From contig CAXTBB010000012.1 in the NCBI GenBank assembly GCA_964242305.1, positions 1 to 64,000 on the forward strand: DNA of 64,000 bases, written 5' to 3'. The translations under genes were made by a program, and so were the position numbers. The notes beneath the pieces are model-generated. The model had not been told where the DNA came from and ran no database searches. It saw nothing but the letters and a program-made list of their open reading frames with translations. Every line of letters starts with the position of its first letter. Within the stretch, counting starts at the first letter, position 1. The stretch comes from DATLGB01 sp964242305. Lineage in GTDB: Bacteria; Actinomycetota; Thermoleophilia; Solirubrobacterales; Solirubrobacteraceae. This document shows positions 35,554 through 44,244 of the stretch, one piece after another.

Positions 35554-37112
35554 TCCGGGACCGTGTCGGGGATGGTGAACGAGAAGGTCGAGCCCTCGTT
35601 CTCGTAGCCGTCGACCCAGATGCGCCCGCCGTGGCGCTCGACGATGCGCTGGCAGATGGCCAGGCCGATGCCCGTTCCCGGGAACTCGTCCTCGCCGTGC
35701 AGGCGCTGGAACATCCCGAAGACCTTGGAGGCGTGGCGCGGGTCGATCCCGATGCCGTTGTCGCGTACGTCGATCCGCCAGGCCGCCGCCAGCCGGGCGG
35801 CCGTGATCTCGATCCGCGGCTTCCGGCCGGCCGGCGTGAACTTGATCGCGTTGGAGATCAGGTTCTGGACGACCTGGGCGATGCGCGGCGCGTCGGCCAC
35901 AAGCTCGGGCAGCGGGCCGGTCTCGATGCGCGCGCCGCGCTCCTCGATCTCGGCGGCGAGGTCCTCGCGCACGCGGTCGACCAGGGCGTCCAGGGCGAAC
36001 GGCGCCACCGCCGCCTCCGTCCGGCCGGCCCGGGCGAACGCGAGCAGGTCGTCGATCATGCGCTGCATGCGCATCGTCCCGCCGGTGATGAAGCCGATCA
36101 GCTTGTCGGCCTCGGAATCGAGCTGCCCCTCGTAGCGGCGCGCCAGCATCGTGGTGAACGAGGTCACGGAGCGCAGCGGGGCGGCGAGGTCGTGGGAGGC
36201 GACGTAGGCGAAGTGCTCGAGCTCGGCGTTGGAGCGCCGCAGCTCGGCGGCGAGCTCGGCCTGGTGGCCGATCCGCCGCTGCATCCAGGTGACGACCCGG
36301 TGGGCGCCGAACGCCAGCACCGCCTCCGTGAGGAGGACGCCCAGCGCCGACAGGTACCAGGTGCCGTTGCCGAGGTGCCGGGCGCAGAACGCCCACAGCG
36401 CGCTGGCCACCAGCACGGTGACGGCGCCGTAGCGAGGCGGAGCCCAACCGCCGACGGCCAGGGTCGGCGCCGCCCACAGCAGCAGGAACGTCGCCGGCGC
36501 GAGCTCCGTCGCCAGCACGAGCCCGGTGCCGAGCGCCAGTGACAGCGCCGAGAGCAGGTAGATGAGCCGCAGCGGAGCGGCGTGCATCTCGGCGATGACG
36601 TCCTCCAGCGTGCGCTCGGCGCGCGTGGGCGCGACCGCCGGGCGCGGCAGCGCCGTCGGCGCCACCAGGACCGGCGGTGCCGGTGCCGGTGCTCGCGCCG
36701 GCCCGGGCCGCTCACCGCGCCGCCGGGCCTCGGCGGCCTCGCGCACGGCCTGGGCGAGCTCGGTCAGCGGCGCGCTCTTCTCCACGTAGCGATCGGCGCC
36801 CAGCGCCAGGGCCGTCTCCCCGAGCGCCGCTGACAGGAAGCCGGAGAAGATGACGATGCCGGCGCCGGGCGCGCCCTCGGCGATGTGGGGGATCGCCTCC
36901 AGGCCGTCCATGCGCGGCATGGAGAGGTCGCAGACGACGATGTCGGGCTGGAGGTCGGCGATCAGCGGGAGCCCGTCGACGGGGTCGTCGGCCTCGCCGA
37001 CCACGACCAGGTCGGCTGACTCGCTCAGGGTCCCGCGCACCCGGTGGCGCAGCTCGCGGGTGTCGTCGAGCAGGAAGATGCGGACCGTCTTGGTGCCGAC
37101 GGCTGCGCTCAC
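35550..37112 (-). CDS. Hybrid sensor: receiver domain, membrane segments, histidine kinase
   Basis: 520-residue protein with an inverted hybrid layout. Residues 10-125 are a receiver (D16/D17 in FLLDDT, phospho-acceptor D62 in VVCDLSMPRMDG, Lys in DRYVEKSAP). An Ala/Pro linker follows, then four or so TM segments at about 180-275, then HisKA (AYVASHDLAAPLRSV, H307) and HATPase_c (NLISNAIKFTP, DNGIGIDPRHASKVFGMFQR, GTGIGLAICQRIVERHGG). The receiver precedes the membrane part, so it is cytoplasmic and may gate the kinase. It overlaps a degenerate sensor upstream and a membrane protein downstream. Confidence 0.9.
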   Translation of the reverse strand: MSAAVGTKTVRIFLLDDTRELRHRVRGTLSESADLVVVGEADDPVDGLPLIADLQPDIVVCDLSMPRMDGLEAIPHIAEGAPGAGIVIFSGFLSAALGETALALGADRYVEKSAPLTELAQAVREAAEARRRGERPGPARAPAPAPPVLVAPTALPRPAVAPTRAERTLEDVIAEMHAAPLRLIYLLSALSLALGTGLVLATELAPATFLLLWAAPTLAVGGWAPPRYGAVTVLVASALWAFCARHLGNGTWYLSALGVLLTEAVLAFGAHRVVTWMQRRIGHQAELAAELRRSNAELEHFAYVASHDLAAPLRSVTSFTTMLARRYEGQLDSEADKLIGFITGGTMRMQRMIDDLLAFARAGRTEAAVAPFALDALVDRVREDLAAEIEERGARIETGPLPELVADAPRIAQVVQNLISNAIKFTPAGRKPRIEITAARLAAAWRIDVRDNGIGIDPRHASKVFGMFQRLHGEDEFPGTGIGLAICQRIVERHGGRIWVDGYENEGSTFSFTIPDTVPE

Positions 37113-37699
37113 GAGCCCTCGAGCTGGACCCCGGCGGCGGCGGAGCGGCGCAGGTCGCCCGGGCCGAGCGGCTCGCTCTCCGACGGCCCCAGCAGGTCGG
37201 AGATGAGCCGCTGCGAGCGGCGCAGCGTGTCCTCGATGGCGGCCTTGGACTCCTGGTCGTCGCCGCTCTCGAGCGCCATCCGCGCGACGGCCAGGCCCTG
37301 AACGATGTTGTCGTTGATCTCGAGGGCATGGCGCTCGCGGACCTTGAAGTCCTCGAACATCTGCGCGCCGCGGAGCACGCTCGCGTATGAGCCGCGCAGC
37401 GACAGGTAGTAGAACGCCACCATCGCGCCGAAGATGTCCCAGGCCGCCGTCTGCCAGTGCCAGGCGTCGCGCAGGGCCAGGGCCTTCGGGTCGTTGACGC
37501 CGAACGTCGGCAGCAGCATGTGCACGGCGTGCGAGCCGTGGTGCACCGCGCAGGTGAAGAAGATCATCGCCGTCGCCGTGGCCAGCTTGTTGGTGCCCAG
37601 CTGCTCCGTCGCCCGCAGCCCGGAGAAGATGATCCAGGAGATGCAGAAGTAGGCGATCGCGATGGCGACGTTGGCGACGGTGATGATCTGCCAGAGCAT
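37109..37699 (-). CDS. Membrane sensor with degenerate histidine-kinase dimerisation box, no ATPase domain
   Basis: 196-residue protein, first gene of the hybrid-kinase operon (4-nt overlap). Residues 1-105 hold three TM segments, unusually rich in His (CAVHHGSHAVHML; WHWQTAAWD), possibly metal- or heme-binding. Residues about 118-165 align by eye with a HisKA_3 helix (RERHALEINDNIVQGLAVAR), but the position of the phospho-accepting His is N129. No HATPase_c domain follows: the protein ends about 40 residues later. It probably senses a signal and dimerises without autophosphorylating, perhaps passing the signal to the neighbouring hybrid kinase. Confidence 0.75.
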   Translation of the reverse strand: MLWQIITVANVAIAIAYFCISWIIFSGLRATEQLGTNKLATATAMIFFTCAVHHGSHAVHMLLPTFGVNDPKALALRDAWHWQTAAWDIFGAMVAFYYLSLRGSYASVLRGAQMFEDFKVRERHALEINDNIVQGLAVARMALESGDDQESKAAIEDTLRRSQRLISDLLGPSESEPLGPGDLRRSAAAGVQLEGS

Positions 37700-37773
37700 G
37701 GAGGCGGTCCTCTTCGGGGACGTACGGGGGGCTTCTTCGCTGCTTCGGCCAAGAATCCCGCCTCCTTGAGTGC

Positions 37774-39144
37774 TCAGCCCCCGACGCGGATCAGCTTCTT
37801 GTTGACGAACTCGTCCATGCCGTAGCGGCCCAGCTCGCGCCCGAAGCCGGAGTTCTTGACGCCGCCGAAGGGCAGCTCGGCGCCGTCCGCGCCGACGAGG
37901 TTGACGAAGACCATGCCGGTGTCGAGCCGGTCGGCCACGCGCTGCGCCTGCTCGTCGTCCTCCGTGAAGACGTAGGAGCCGAGCCCGTACGGGGTGTCGT
38001 TGGCGACCTTGATGGCCTCCGTCTCGTCCGCCACCCGGTAGACCTGCGCCACCGGCCCGAACAGCTCCTCCTGGTAGGCGGGGTTGTCCGGGGTGATGTC
38101 GGTGAGCACAGCGGGAGAGAAGAAGTTCCCCTCGCGGCCGCCCCCCGCGGCGAGCGTCGCGCCGCTCTCGAGCGCGCGCTCGACCTGCTCCTCGAGCCGG
38201 TCCGCGGCGGCGGTGGAGCTCAGCGGGCCGACCTGCGTGTCCTCCTCGGTGGGGTCCTTGGCGGGCACGGCGGTCATCGCGTCGCCGAACTTGGCGACGA
38301 AGTCGTCGTAGAGCTCGTCGAGGACGATGAAGCGCTTGGCGGCGTTGCAGGACTGTCCGGAGTTGTCCAGGCGCGCGCCGACCGCCGCCTCGACGACCGC
38401 GTCCAGGTCGGAGGTGCCGAGCAGGATGAACGGGTCCGAGCCGCCCAGCTCGAGCACGACCTTCTTGAGGTTGCGACCGGCGATCTCCGCCACGGCCGCC
38501 CCGGCGCGCTCCGAGCCGGTCAGGGACACGCCCCGGACCCGCTTGTCGGCGATGACCCCCTCGATCTGCTCGTTGGTGGCGTAGACGTTGACGTAGGCGC
38601 CGTCGGGGAAGCCGGCGTCGTCGTAGATCTGCTGGATGGCCTCGGCCGACTCCGGGCACTGCGGCGCGTGCTTGAGCACGATCGTGTTGCCGATGATCAG
38701 GTTCGGGCCGGCGAAGCGGGCGACCTGGTAGTAGGGGAAGTTCCACGGCATGATCCCGAGCAGGACGCCGAAGGAGGAGCGGCGGATGAGCGCCGTGCCG
38801 TCGCCGTCGAGCAGGTCGATCGGCTCGTCGGCGAGCAGCCGCTCGGCGTTGTCGGCGTAGAAGTCGTAGATGGCCTGGCAGAACTCGACCTCCGCCTTGG
38901 CCTGCTCGATCGGCTTGCCCATCTCGCGGACGATGATGCTCGCCAGCGCGTCGATGCGCTCGGCGTGCAGTGCGCCGACCTTCCGGATCAGCTCCGCGCG
39001 CTCGGCGATCGTCGACTCGGCACTCCAGCCCTCGTGCGCGGCCTGCGCGCGCCCGAGCGCCTCGTCGAGTTGCGCGTCGGTGATGGTGGGGTACTCCTTG
39101 ACGGTCTCGCCGGTGGCGGGGTTCACAACTTGGTAATCGCTCAT
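37774..39144 (-). CDS. gabD: NAD(P)-dependent aldehyde dehydrogenase (succinate-semialdehyde type)
   Basis: 456-residue aldehyde dehydrogenase. The catalytic cysteine is C266 in GQSCNAAKR; the general-base Glu is in VVLELGGSDPF; the cofactor region is GIMPWNFPYYQ and SLTGSERAGA. Length and motifs match the short succinate-semialdehyde dehydrogenase group (GabD/Sad). Its ATG overlaps the aminotransferase stop (4 nt), making a two-gene catabolic operon opposite polyamine uptake genes. Likely role: oxidising an aminoaldehyde or succinate semialdehyde from polyamine/GABA breakdown. The exact substrate is inferred from context. Confidence 0.88.
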   Translation of the reverse strand: MSDYQVVNPATGETVKEYPTITDAQLDEALGRAQAAHEGWSAESTIAERAELIRKVGALHAERIDALASIIVREMGKPIEQAKAEVEFCQAIYDFYADNAERLLADEPIDLLDGDGTALIRRSSFGVLLGIMPWNFPYYQVARFAGPNLIIGNTIVLKHAPQCPESAEAIQQIYDDAGFPDGAYVNVYATNEQIEGVIADKRVRGVSLTGSERAGAAVAEIAGRNLKKVVLELGGSDPFILLGTSDLDAVVEAAVGARLDNSGQSCNAAKRFIVLDELYDDFVAKFGDAMTAVPAKDPTEEDTQVGPLSSTAAADRLEEQVERALESGATLAAGGGREGNFFSPAVLTDITPDNPAYQEELFGPVAQVYRVADETEAIKVANDTPYGLGSYVFTEDDEQAQRVADRLDTGMVFVNLVGADGAELPFGGVKNSGFGRELGRYGMDEFVNKKLIRVGG

Positions 39145-40364
39145 GCGGTGGTCTCCAGGGCGCGGGTCATGGATGCTGCGATCAGGTCGAAGTGCTCTTC
39201 GGTGGCGGTCAGGGGCGGAGAGACGGCGACGCCGGACGCGAGCGCGCGCACGAGCACGCCCTCGGCGCGGACGGCGCCGGCGAACACCTGCGGGTTGCCC
39301 TCCAGCTCGACGGCGGCGAGCGTGCCGGTGCCGCCGCGGACCTCGACGACGCCGGGACGGTCGGCGAGCGGCTTCAGCGCGTCGTGCAGCGGTCCCTCCA
39401 TCGTCTGGCCGCGCTCGAGGATCGGCTCGAGCAGGTCCAGGTTGGCCAGCGCGGCGGCGCAGCAGGTGGCGTGGCCGGCGTAGGTGGCGCCGTGGCGGAA
39501 GACGGGGCCGCCCGGCTCGCCCCAGAACGGCTCGGCGACGCGGCCGGAGACGACCACACCGCCCAGCGGGAGGTAGCCGGAGGTGACGCCCTTGGCGAAG
39601 ATGACCATGTCCGGGACGACGTCCCAGCGCTCGATGCCGTACCAGGTGCCGAGCCGGCCGAAGCCGCAGATGACGCTGTCGCAGACGAACAGGATGCCGC
39701 GGTCGGCGCAGATCTCGGCGACGCCCTCGATGTAGCCGGGCGCGGGCGGGCGCACGCCGCCGGCGCCGATCACCGGCTCGCAGAAGACGGCGGCGACGCG
39801 GTCGCCCCCGATGCGGTCGACGTGCTCGCGCAGGGCGTCCACGGAGTCGTGCTCGACGACGGCGACGTCGGGGATCAGCGGACCCCAGCTCGAGCGGTTG
39901 GCCTCGATGCCGGCCAGCGAGGTCCCGAAGCCGTGGGTGCCGTGGTAGCCGTTGGCGCGCACGACGATGTGCTGGCGCTCGGATTGCCCGTGCTCGAGCC
40001 AGTACCGGCGGGCGAGCTTGGCCGCCGTGTCGACGCCGTCCCCGCCGCCGGAGGCCAGGAAGACCTTCGCGTCGGGCATGGGCGCGAGCTCGGCGAGCCG
40101 GTGGGTGAGCTGCTGCGCGGGCTCGGACACGAAGTCCCCGAAAGCGCTGTAGGCCTCGAGGCGGCCCATCTGCTCGGCGACCGCGGCGGCGATCTCCGGC
40201 CGCCCGTGGCCGACGTTGCAGTACCACAGCGACGCCGTCGCATCCAGGTAGCGATTGCCGTCGGTGTCCCAGACCCAGACGTCCTCCCCGCGCTCCAGGA
40301 CGAGCTCCGAGGAGCGCACCGCACCCATGTCCGCGAACGGGTGCCACATCCGCGATTCCCTCAT
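39141..40364 (-). CDS. Class III aminotransferase (polyamine/omega-amino acid type)
   Basis: 407-residue PLP enzyme. MWHPFADMGAV and WVWDTDGNRYLDATASLWYCN form the N-terminal substrate region, GYHGTHGFGTSLAG stacks the cofactor, DSVICGFGRLGTWYG carries the PLP Asp, and K258 in FAKGVTSGYLPLGG is the Schiff-base lysine. The motif set is that of putrescine-, beta-alanine- or GABA-pyruvate transaminases. It precedes the aldehyde dehydrogenase and is divergent from potA across 21 bp, so putrescine or a derivative is the favoured donor. Confidence 0.88.
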   Translation of the reverse strand: MRESRMWHPFADMGAVRSSELVLERGEDVWVWDTDGNRYLDATASLWYCNVGHGRPEIAAAVAEQMGRLEAYSAFGDFVSEPAQQLTHRLAELAPMPDAKVFLASGGGDGVDTAAKLARRYWLEHGQSERQHIVVRANGYHGTHGFGTSLAGIEANRSSWGPLIPDVAVVEHDSVDALREHVDRIGGDRVAAVFCEPVIGAGGVRPPAPGYIEGVAEICADRGILFVCDSVICGFGRLGTWYGIERWDVVPDMVIFAKGVTSGYLPLGGVVVSGRVAEPFWGEPGGPVFRHGATYAGHATCCAAALANLDLLEPILERGQTMEGPLHDALKPLADRPGVVEVRGGTGTLAAVELEGNPQVFAGAVRAEGVLVRALASGVAVSPPLTATEEHFDLIAASMTRALETTA

Positions 40365-40385
40365 GCCGCGCAGTCTGACAGGCTT

Positions 40386-41369
40386 ATGGACGTGGCGGAC
40401 ATCCGCTTGCACGATCTGTACAAGACCTACGGGGAGGTCGCGGCGGTGGACGGGGTCGACCTGGAGATCGCCGAGGACGAGTTCTTCACGCTGCTCGGGC
40501 CGTCGGGCAGCGGCAAGACGACGACCCTGCGCCTGATCGCCGGCTTCGAGACCCCTGACCGCGGGACGGTCGAGCTCGGCGGCGAGGACGTCACCGGCCG
40601 CCCGCCCTACGCGCGTGACGTCAACACCGTCTTCCAGGACTACGCGCTGTTCCCGCACATGACCGTGGCCGACAACGTCGAGTACGGGCTGCGCATCAAG
40701 AAGGTGGAGCGCCGTGAACGCCAGTCGCGGTCGGCCGAGGCGCTCGCGCTCGTCCAGCTCGACGGCTACGGCGATCGCAAGCCCGGCCAGCTCAGCGGCG
40801 GCCAGCGCCAGCGGGTGGCCCTGGCGCGGGCGATCGTCAACCGCCCTCGCGTCCTGCTCCTCGACGAGCCGCTCGGCGCGCTGGACCTCAAGCTGCGCCA
40901 GGGCATGCAGACGGAGCTCAAGCGCATCCAGCGCGAGGTCGGCATCACCTTCGTCTACGTGACCCACGACCAGGAGGAGGCGCTGACGATGAGCGACCGC
41001 CTGGCCGTCTTCAACGACGGGCGCGTCGTCCAGGTCGGCGCCCCGGCCGCCGTCTACGAGAAGCCGGCCAACGAGTTCGTGGCCGGCTTCGTCGGCGTCT
41101 CCAACGTGCTCGAGCGCAACGGGCGTCGCTTCACCGTCCGTCCCGAGAAGATCGAGCTCGGGGGAGACGGGGAGCGCGGGACGATCCGGGAGGTCGCCTA
41201 CGCGGGCGCCTTCACCCGGTACGTCGTCGACCTCGAGCGCGGCGGCGCCCTGCACGTCGTCCAGCAGAACCTCGACACGACGTCGGCACAGGCGGACGAG
41301 CAGCGCGGCCGTGCGGTGACGGTCGGATGGCGAAGCGAGAACCAGCAACCACTGGAGGAGACACCATGA
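40386..41369 (+). CDS. potA: Spermidine/putrescine ABC transporter ATP-binding protein
   Basis: 327-residue ATPase of a PotABCD-type importer. Walker A is GPSGSGKTTTL, the Q-loop is NTVFQDYALFPHMTV, the signature LSGGQRQRVALARA, Walker B VLLLDEPLGALD and the H-loop VYVTHDQEEAL. A C-terminal TOBE-like domain follows (VRPEKIELGG). An open frame extends upstream, but the ATG at 40386 gives the canonical N-terminus. Its stop overlaps the binding-protein start (ATGA). Confidence 0.93.
   Translation: MDVADIRLHDLYKTYGEVAAVDGVDLEIAEDEFFTLLGPSGSGKTTTLRLIAGFETPDRGTVELGGEDVTGRPPYARDVNTVFQDYALFPHMTVADNVEYGLRIKKVERRERQSRSAEALALVQLDGYGDRKPGQLSGGQRQRVALARAIVNRPRVLLLDEPLGALDLKLRQGMQTELKRIQREVGITFVYVTHDQEEALTMSDRLAVFNDGRVVQVGAPAAVYEKPANEFVAGFVGVSNVLERNGRRFTVRPEKIELGGDGERGTIREVAYAGAFTRYVVDLERGGALHVVQQNLDTTSAQADEQRGRAVTVGWRSENQQPLEETP
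41354..41360 (+). promoter_or_regulatory. Shine-Dalgarno GGAGGAG before potD
   Basis: GGAGGAG ends 5 nt before ATG 41366, within the potA coding sequence. It selects this ATG over an in-frame ATG at 41327 and starts the lipoprotein signal correctly. Confidence 0.7.
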
Positions 41370-42571
41370 AGGCACTGAGAGCGACGCTGGCGATCGCCTG
41401 CGTCCTGTCGCTGGGCGTGACCGCCTGCGGCTCGGACGACGGGGCGTCATCGGGCTCCGCGGGCAAGGTGACCAAGGCGCCGAAGATCCCCATGGCCAAG
41501 TCCGTGGGCGCGGGCGAGGGCAAGCTCAACCTGATCGCCTGGGCGGGCTACGTCGAGGACGGCTCGACCGACCCGAAGGTCGACTGGGTGTCGGACTTCG
41601 AGAAGGACACGGGCTGCCAGGTCAACGTCAAGATCGGCAACACCTCCGACGAGATGGTGACGCTGATGCGCACGGGCCAGTACGACGGCGTGTCCGCGTC
41701 CGGTGACGCGACGCTGCGGCTGATCGCCGGCGGCGACGTGGCCCCGGTCAACACGAACCTGGTCCCCAACTACAAGGACGTCTTCGCCGGCCTCAAGGAC
41801 CGCGACTTCAACTCCGTCGACGGGCAGATGTACGGCATCCCGCACGGGCGCGGGGCGAACCTGCTCATGTGGAACACCAGCAAGGTGCCCGGCACGCTGA
41901 CCTCGTGGGACAGCGTCTTCGACACCAAGAAGCTGGCCGCCAACAAGGGCAAGGTGACGGCCTACGACAACCCGATCTACATCGCCGACGCCGCGGTCTA
42001 CCTCAAGGCCCACCAGCCTGACCTGAAGATCACCAACCCCTACGAGCTCGACCAGAAGCAGTTCGACGCCGCCATCAACCTGCTCAAGGAGCAGCGCAAG
42101 TACATCGGTGAGTACTGGTCGGACTACACGAAGGAGCAGGCCGCCTTCTCGCAGGGAGACTCCGTCGTCGGCACCACCTGGCAGGTCATCGCCAACCTGA
42201 TCTCGGGCGAGAAGAAGCCGGTCCCGATCAAGACGACGCTGCCCTCCGAGGGCTCGACGGGGTGGTCGGACACGTGGATGATCGCGGCCAAGGCCCAGCA
42301 CCCCAACTGCATGTACAAGTGGATGAACCACATCATCTCGCCCAAGGCCAACGCCGCCGTGGCCGAGTGGTTCGGGGAGGCGCCCGCCAACCAGAAGTCC
42401 TGCGCGTTGACCACCAAGGGCTTCTGCGACCAGTACCACGCCGCCGACGAGAACTTCTTCAAGAAGATCTCGTTCTGGACGACGCCGACCGCCGACTGCG
42501 GCGACTCGCGCGGCGCCACGTGCATGGACTACTCGAAGTGGGTCAACGCCTGGACGGAGGTCAAGGGCTGA
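41366..42571 (+). CDS. potD: Polyamine ABC transporter substrate-binding lipoprotein
   Basis: 401-residue lipoprotein. A signal peptide (MKALRATLAIACVLSLGVTAC) with lipobox ending at C21 anchors it outside the membrane. The mature part is PotD-like: KLNLIAWAGYVEDGSTDPKV matches the first strand, where W59 corresponds to the polyamine-stacking Trp of PotD, and the two-lobe fold continues to MDYSKWVNAWTEV. Unusually it has six cysteines in the mature protein (GCQ, NCMYK, SCALT, FCDQYH, DCGDS, TCMD), all shared with the paralogue 1.7 kb downstream. Its stop overlaps potB. Confidence 0.9.
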   Translation: MKALRATLAIACVLSLGVTACGSDDGASSGSAGKVTKAPKIPMAKSVGAGEGKLNLIAWAGYVEDGSTDPKVDWVSDFEKDTGCQVNVKIGNTSDEMVTLMRTGQYDGVSASGDATLRLIAGGDVAPVNTNLVPNYKDVFAGLKDRDFNSVDGQMYGIPHGRGANLLMWNTSKVPGTLTSWDSVFDTKKLAANKGKVTAYDNPIYIADAAVYLKAHQPDLKITNPYELDQKQFDAAINLLKEQRKYIGEYWSDYTKEQAAFSQGDSVVGTTWQVIANLISGEKKPVPIKTTLPSEGSTGWSDTWMIAAKAQHPNCMYKWMNHIISPKANAAVAEWFGEAPANQKSCALTTKGFCDQYHAADENFFKKISFWTTPTADCGDSRGATCMDYSKWVNAWTEVKG

Positions 42572-43428
42572 CCCGCAGGTTCTCCGACCTCCTCCACGGG
42601 CACCGCCGGACGCAGCTCGGGTTGCTGCTCGCCGGGCCGGTCGGCTGGCTCGGCGTCGCCTACCTGGGCTCGCTGGCGGTGCTCTTCGTGGCGGCGTTCT
42701 GGCGGCTGGACCCGTTCACGTCACAGGTCGTCCACGACTACGGGACCCAGAACTTCACCCAGATCGCCGACTCCTCGACGTACCGGACGATCGCCGGCCG
42801 GACGATCGGGATCGCCTTCGCGGTCACGGTCGCCGACGTCCTGCTCGCGTTCCCGGTGGCGCTCTACATGGCCAAGCTCGCCCGCCCGCGCGTGCGCAAC
42901 CTGATGGTGGTGGCGGTGCTCGTCCCGCTGTGGTCGTCCTACCTGGTCAAGGTCTACGCGTGGCGGACGATCCTGTCGACGGACGGGGTCCTCAACTGGT
43001 TCCTCAACCCGATCGGGCTGTCCTCGCCGGGCTTCGGGACGTTCGCGACCTGGCTCGTCTTCACCTACCTGTGGCTGCCCTACATGGTCATCCCGATCTA
43101 CGCGGGCCTCGAGCGGCTGCCGGACTCCATGCTGGCCGCCTCGGGTGACCTGGGCGCGAAGCCGTGGACGACGATCCGCCGGGTGGTGCTGCCGCTGGTC
43201 TTCCCGGCGGTCGTGGCCGGCTCCATCTTCACCTTCTCGCTGACGCTGGGCGACTACATCACGCCGCAGATCGTCTCCTCGACGCAGTTCATCGGCAACG
43301 TCGTCTACGCCAACGTCGGCATCGCCAACAACCTGCCCCTGGCCGCGGCGTTCGGGACGGTGCCCGTGGTCGTGATGATCGTCTACCTGCTGGTCGCCCG
43401 CCGCCTGGGCGCCTTCGAGAACGTCTGA
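42568..43428 (+). CDS. potB: Polyamine ABC transporter permease, PotB-like
   Basis: About 286-residue inner-membrane permease with six TM segments and the EAA-loop (LAASGDLGAKPWTTIRRVVLPL) that contacts the ATPase. LLLAGPVGWLGVAYLGSLAV is the first TM. No ATG or GTG fits; CTG 42568 overlapping the potD stop (CTGA) is taken, with TTG 42622 as an alternative that would lose about 18 residues. It pairs with potC just downstream. Confidence 0.9.
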   Translation: MTRRFSDLLHGHRRTQLGLLLAGPVGWLGVAYLGSLAVLFVAAFWRLDPFTSQVVHDYGTQNFTQIADSSTYRTIAGRTIGIAFAVTVADVLLAFPVALYMAKLARPRVRNLMVVAVLVPLWSSYLVKVYAWRTILSTDGVLNWFLNPIGLSSPGFGTFATWLVFTYLWLPYMVIPIYAGLERLPDSMLAASGDLGAKPWTTIRRVVLPLVFPAVVAGSIFTFSLTLGDYITPQIVSSTQFIGNVVYANVGIANNLPLAAAFGTVPVVVMIVYLLVARRLGAFENV

Positions 43429-43430
43429 CG

Positions 43431-44231
43431 ATGTACTTCTCGAGCGGTTCGCGGATCGCGTTGCGCGTCGCCACCGGGCTGGTGCTGGCGTTCGTCTACG
43501 TCCCGATGGCGGTGATCGTCATCTACGCGTTCAACCCGGACCGCACCCAGCGCTGGCCGCTCGACGGGCTCTCGCTGCAGTGGTTCAGCAAGGCGGTCGA
43601 CAACCCGGGCGTGCGCGACGCGCTGCTGACGTCGCTGAAGGCCGGGGTGGGGGCGACGGCGATCGCGCTGGTGCTGGGGACGCTGGCCGCGCTCGCGGTG
43701 GCCCGCCACCGGTTCTTCGGGCGCGAGGCGATCTCGTTCCTGGTCATCCTCCCGATCGCGCTGCCGGGCATCGTCACCGGCATGGCGCTCAACTCCACCT
43801 TCACGGAGGTCTTCGGCGTTCAGCTGTCGCTGTTCACCGTCATCGTCGGGCACGCGACCTTCTGCATCGTCGTCGTCTACAACAACGTCGTCGCCCGGCT
43901 GCGGCGCATGTCGAGCTCCTTCGAGGAGGCCAGCGCAGACCTCGGCGCGAACCCGTTCCAGACCTTCCGGTGGGTGACGCTCCCGCAGCTCCGTGGCGCG
44001 CTCGTCGCCGGCGGCCTGCTCGCGTTCGGGCTGTCCTTCGACGAGGTGATCGTGACGACGTTCACGGCCGGCGGGACGCAGACGCTGCCGCTGTGGATCC
44101 TCACCAACCTGTCCCGGCCCAACCAGCTGCCGATCGTCAATGTGGTCGCCTTCTTCGTCGTGCTGCTGTCGGTGGTGCCGGTCTACTTCGCGCACCGCCT
44201 GACGAGCGACAGCGACGCACTGGGTGTCTGA
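43431..44231 (+). CDS. potC: Polyamine ABC transporter permease, PotC-like
   Basis: 266-residue permease with six TM segments (VATGLVLAFVYVPMAVIVIYA first) and the EAA motif in FEEASADLGANPFQTFRWVTLPQ. FNPDRTQRWPLDGLSLQWF is typical of PotC. The ATG lies 2 nt after the potB stop. With potA, potD and potB it completes a spermidine/putrescine-type importer. A second binding protein follows 13 nt later but has its own promoter-like hexamer. Confidence 0.92.
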   Translation: MYFSSGSRIALRVATGLVLAFVYVPMAVIVIYAFNPDRTQRWPLDGLSLQWFSKAVDNPGVRDALLTSLKAGVGATAIALVLGTLAALAVARHRFFGREAISFLVILPIALPGIVTGMALNSTFTEVFGVQLSLFTVIVGHATFCIVVVYNNVVARLRRMSSSFEEASADLGANPFQTFRWVTLPQLRGALVAGGLLAFGLSFDEVIVTTFTAGGTQTLPLWILTNLSRPNQLPIVNVVAFFVVLLSVVPVYFAHRLTSDSDALGV

Positions 44232-44232
44232 C

Positions 44233-44238
44233 TAGGCT
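44233..44238 (+). promoter_or_regulatory. Candidate -10 hexamer TAGGCT
   Basis: TAGGCT ends 6 nt before GTG 44245, in the 13-bp gap after potC. It would let the second binding protein be expressed separately. Confidence 0.4.
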
Positions 44239-44244
44239 CGGGCG

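Noticed and set aside
37700..37773. Possible riboswitch in the leader of the degenerate sensor gene.
   Set aside because: The 74-bp stretch has some purine-rich pairing potential but matches no riboswitch consensus I know.
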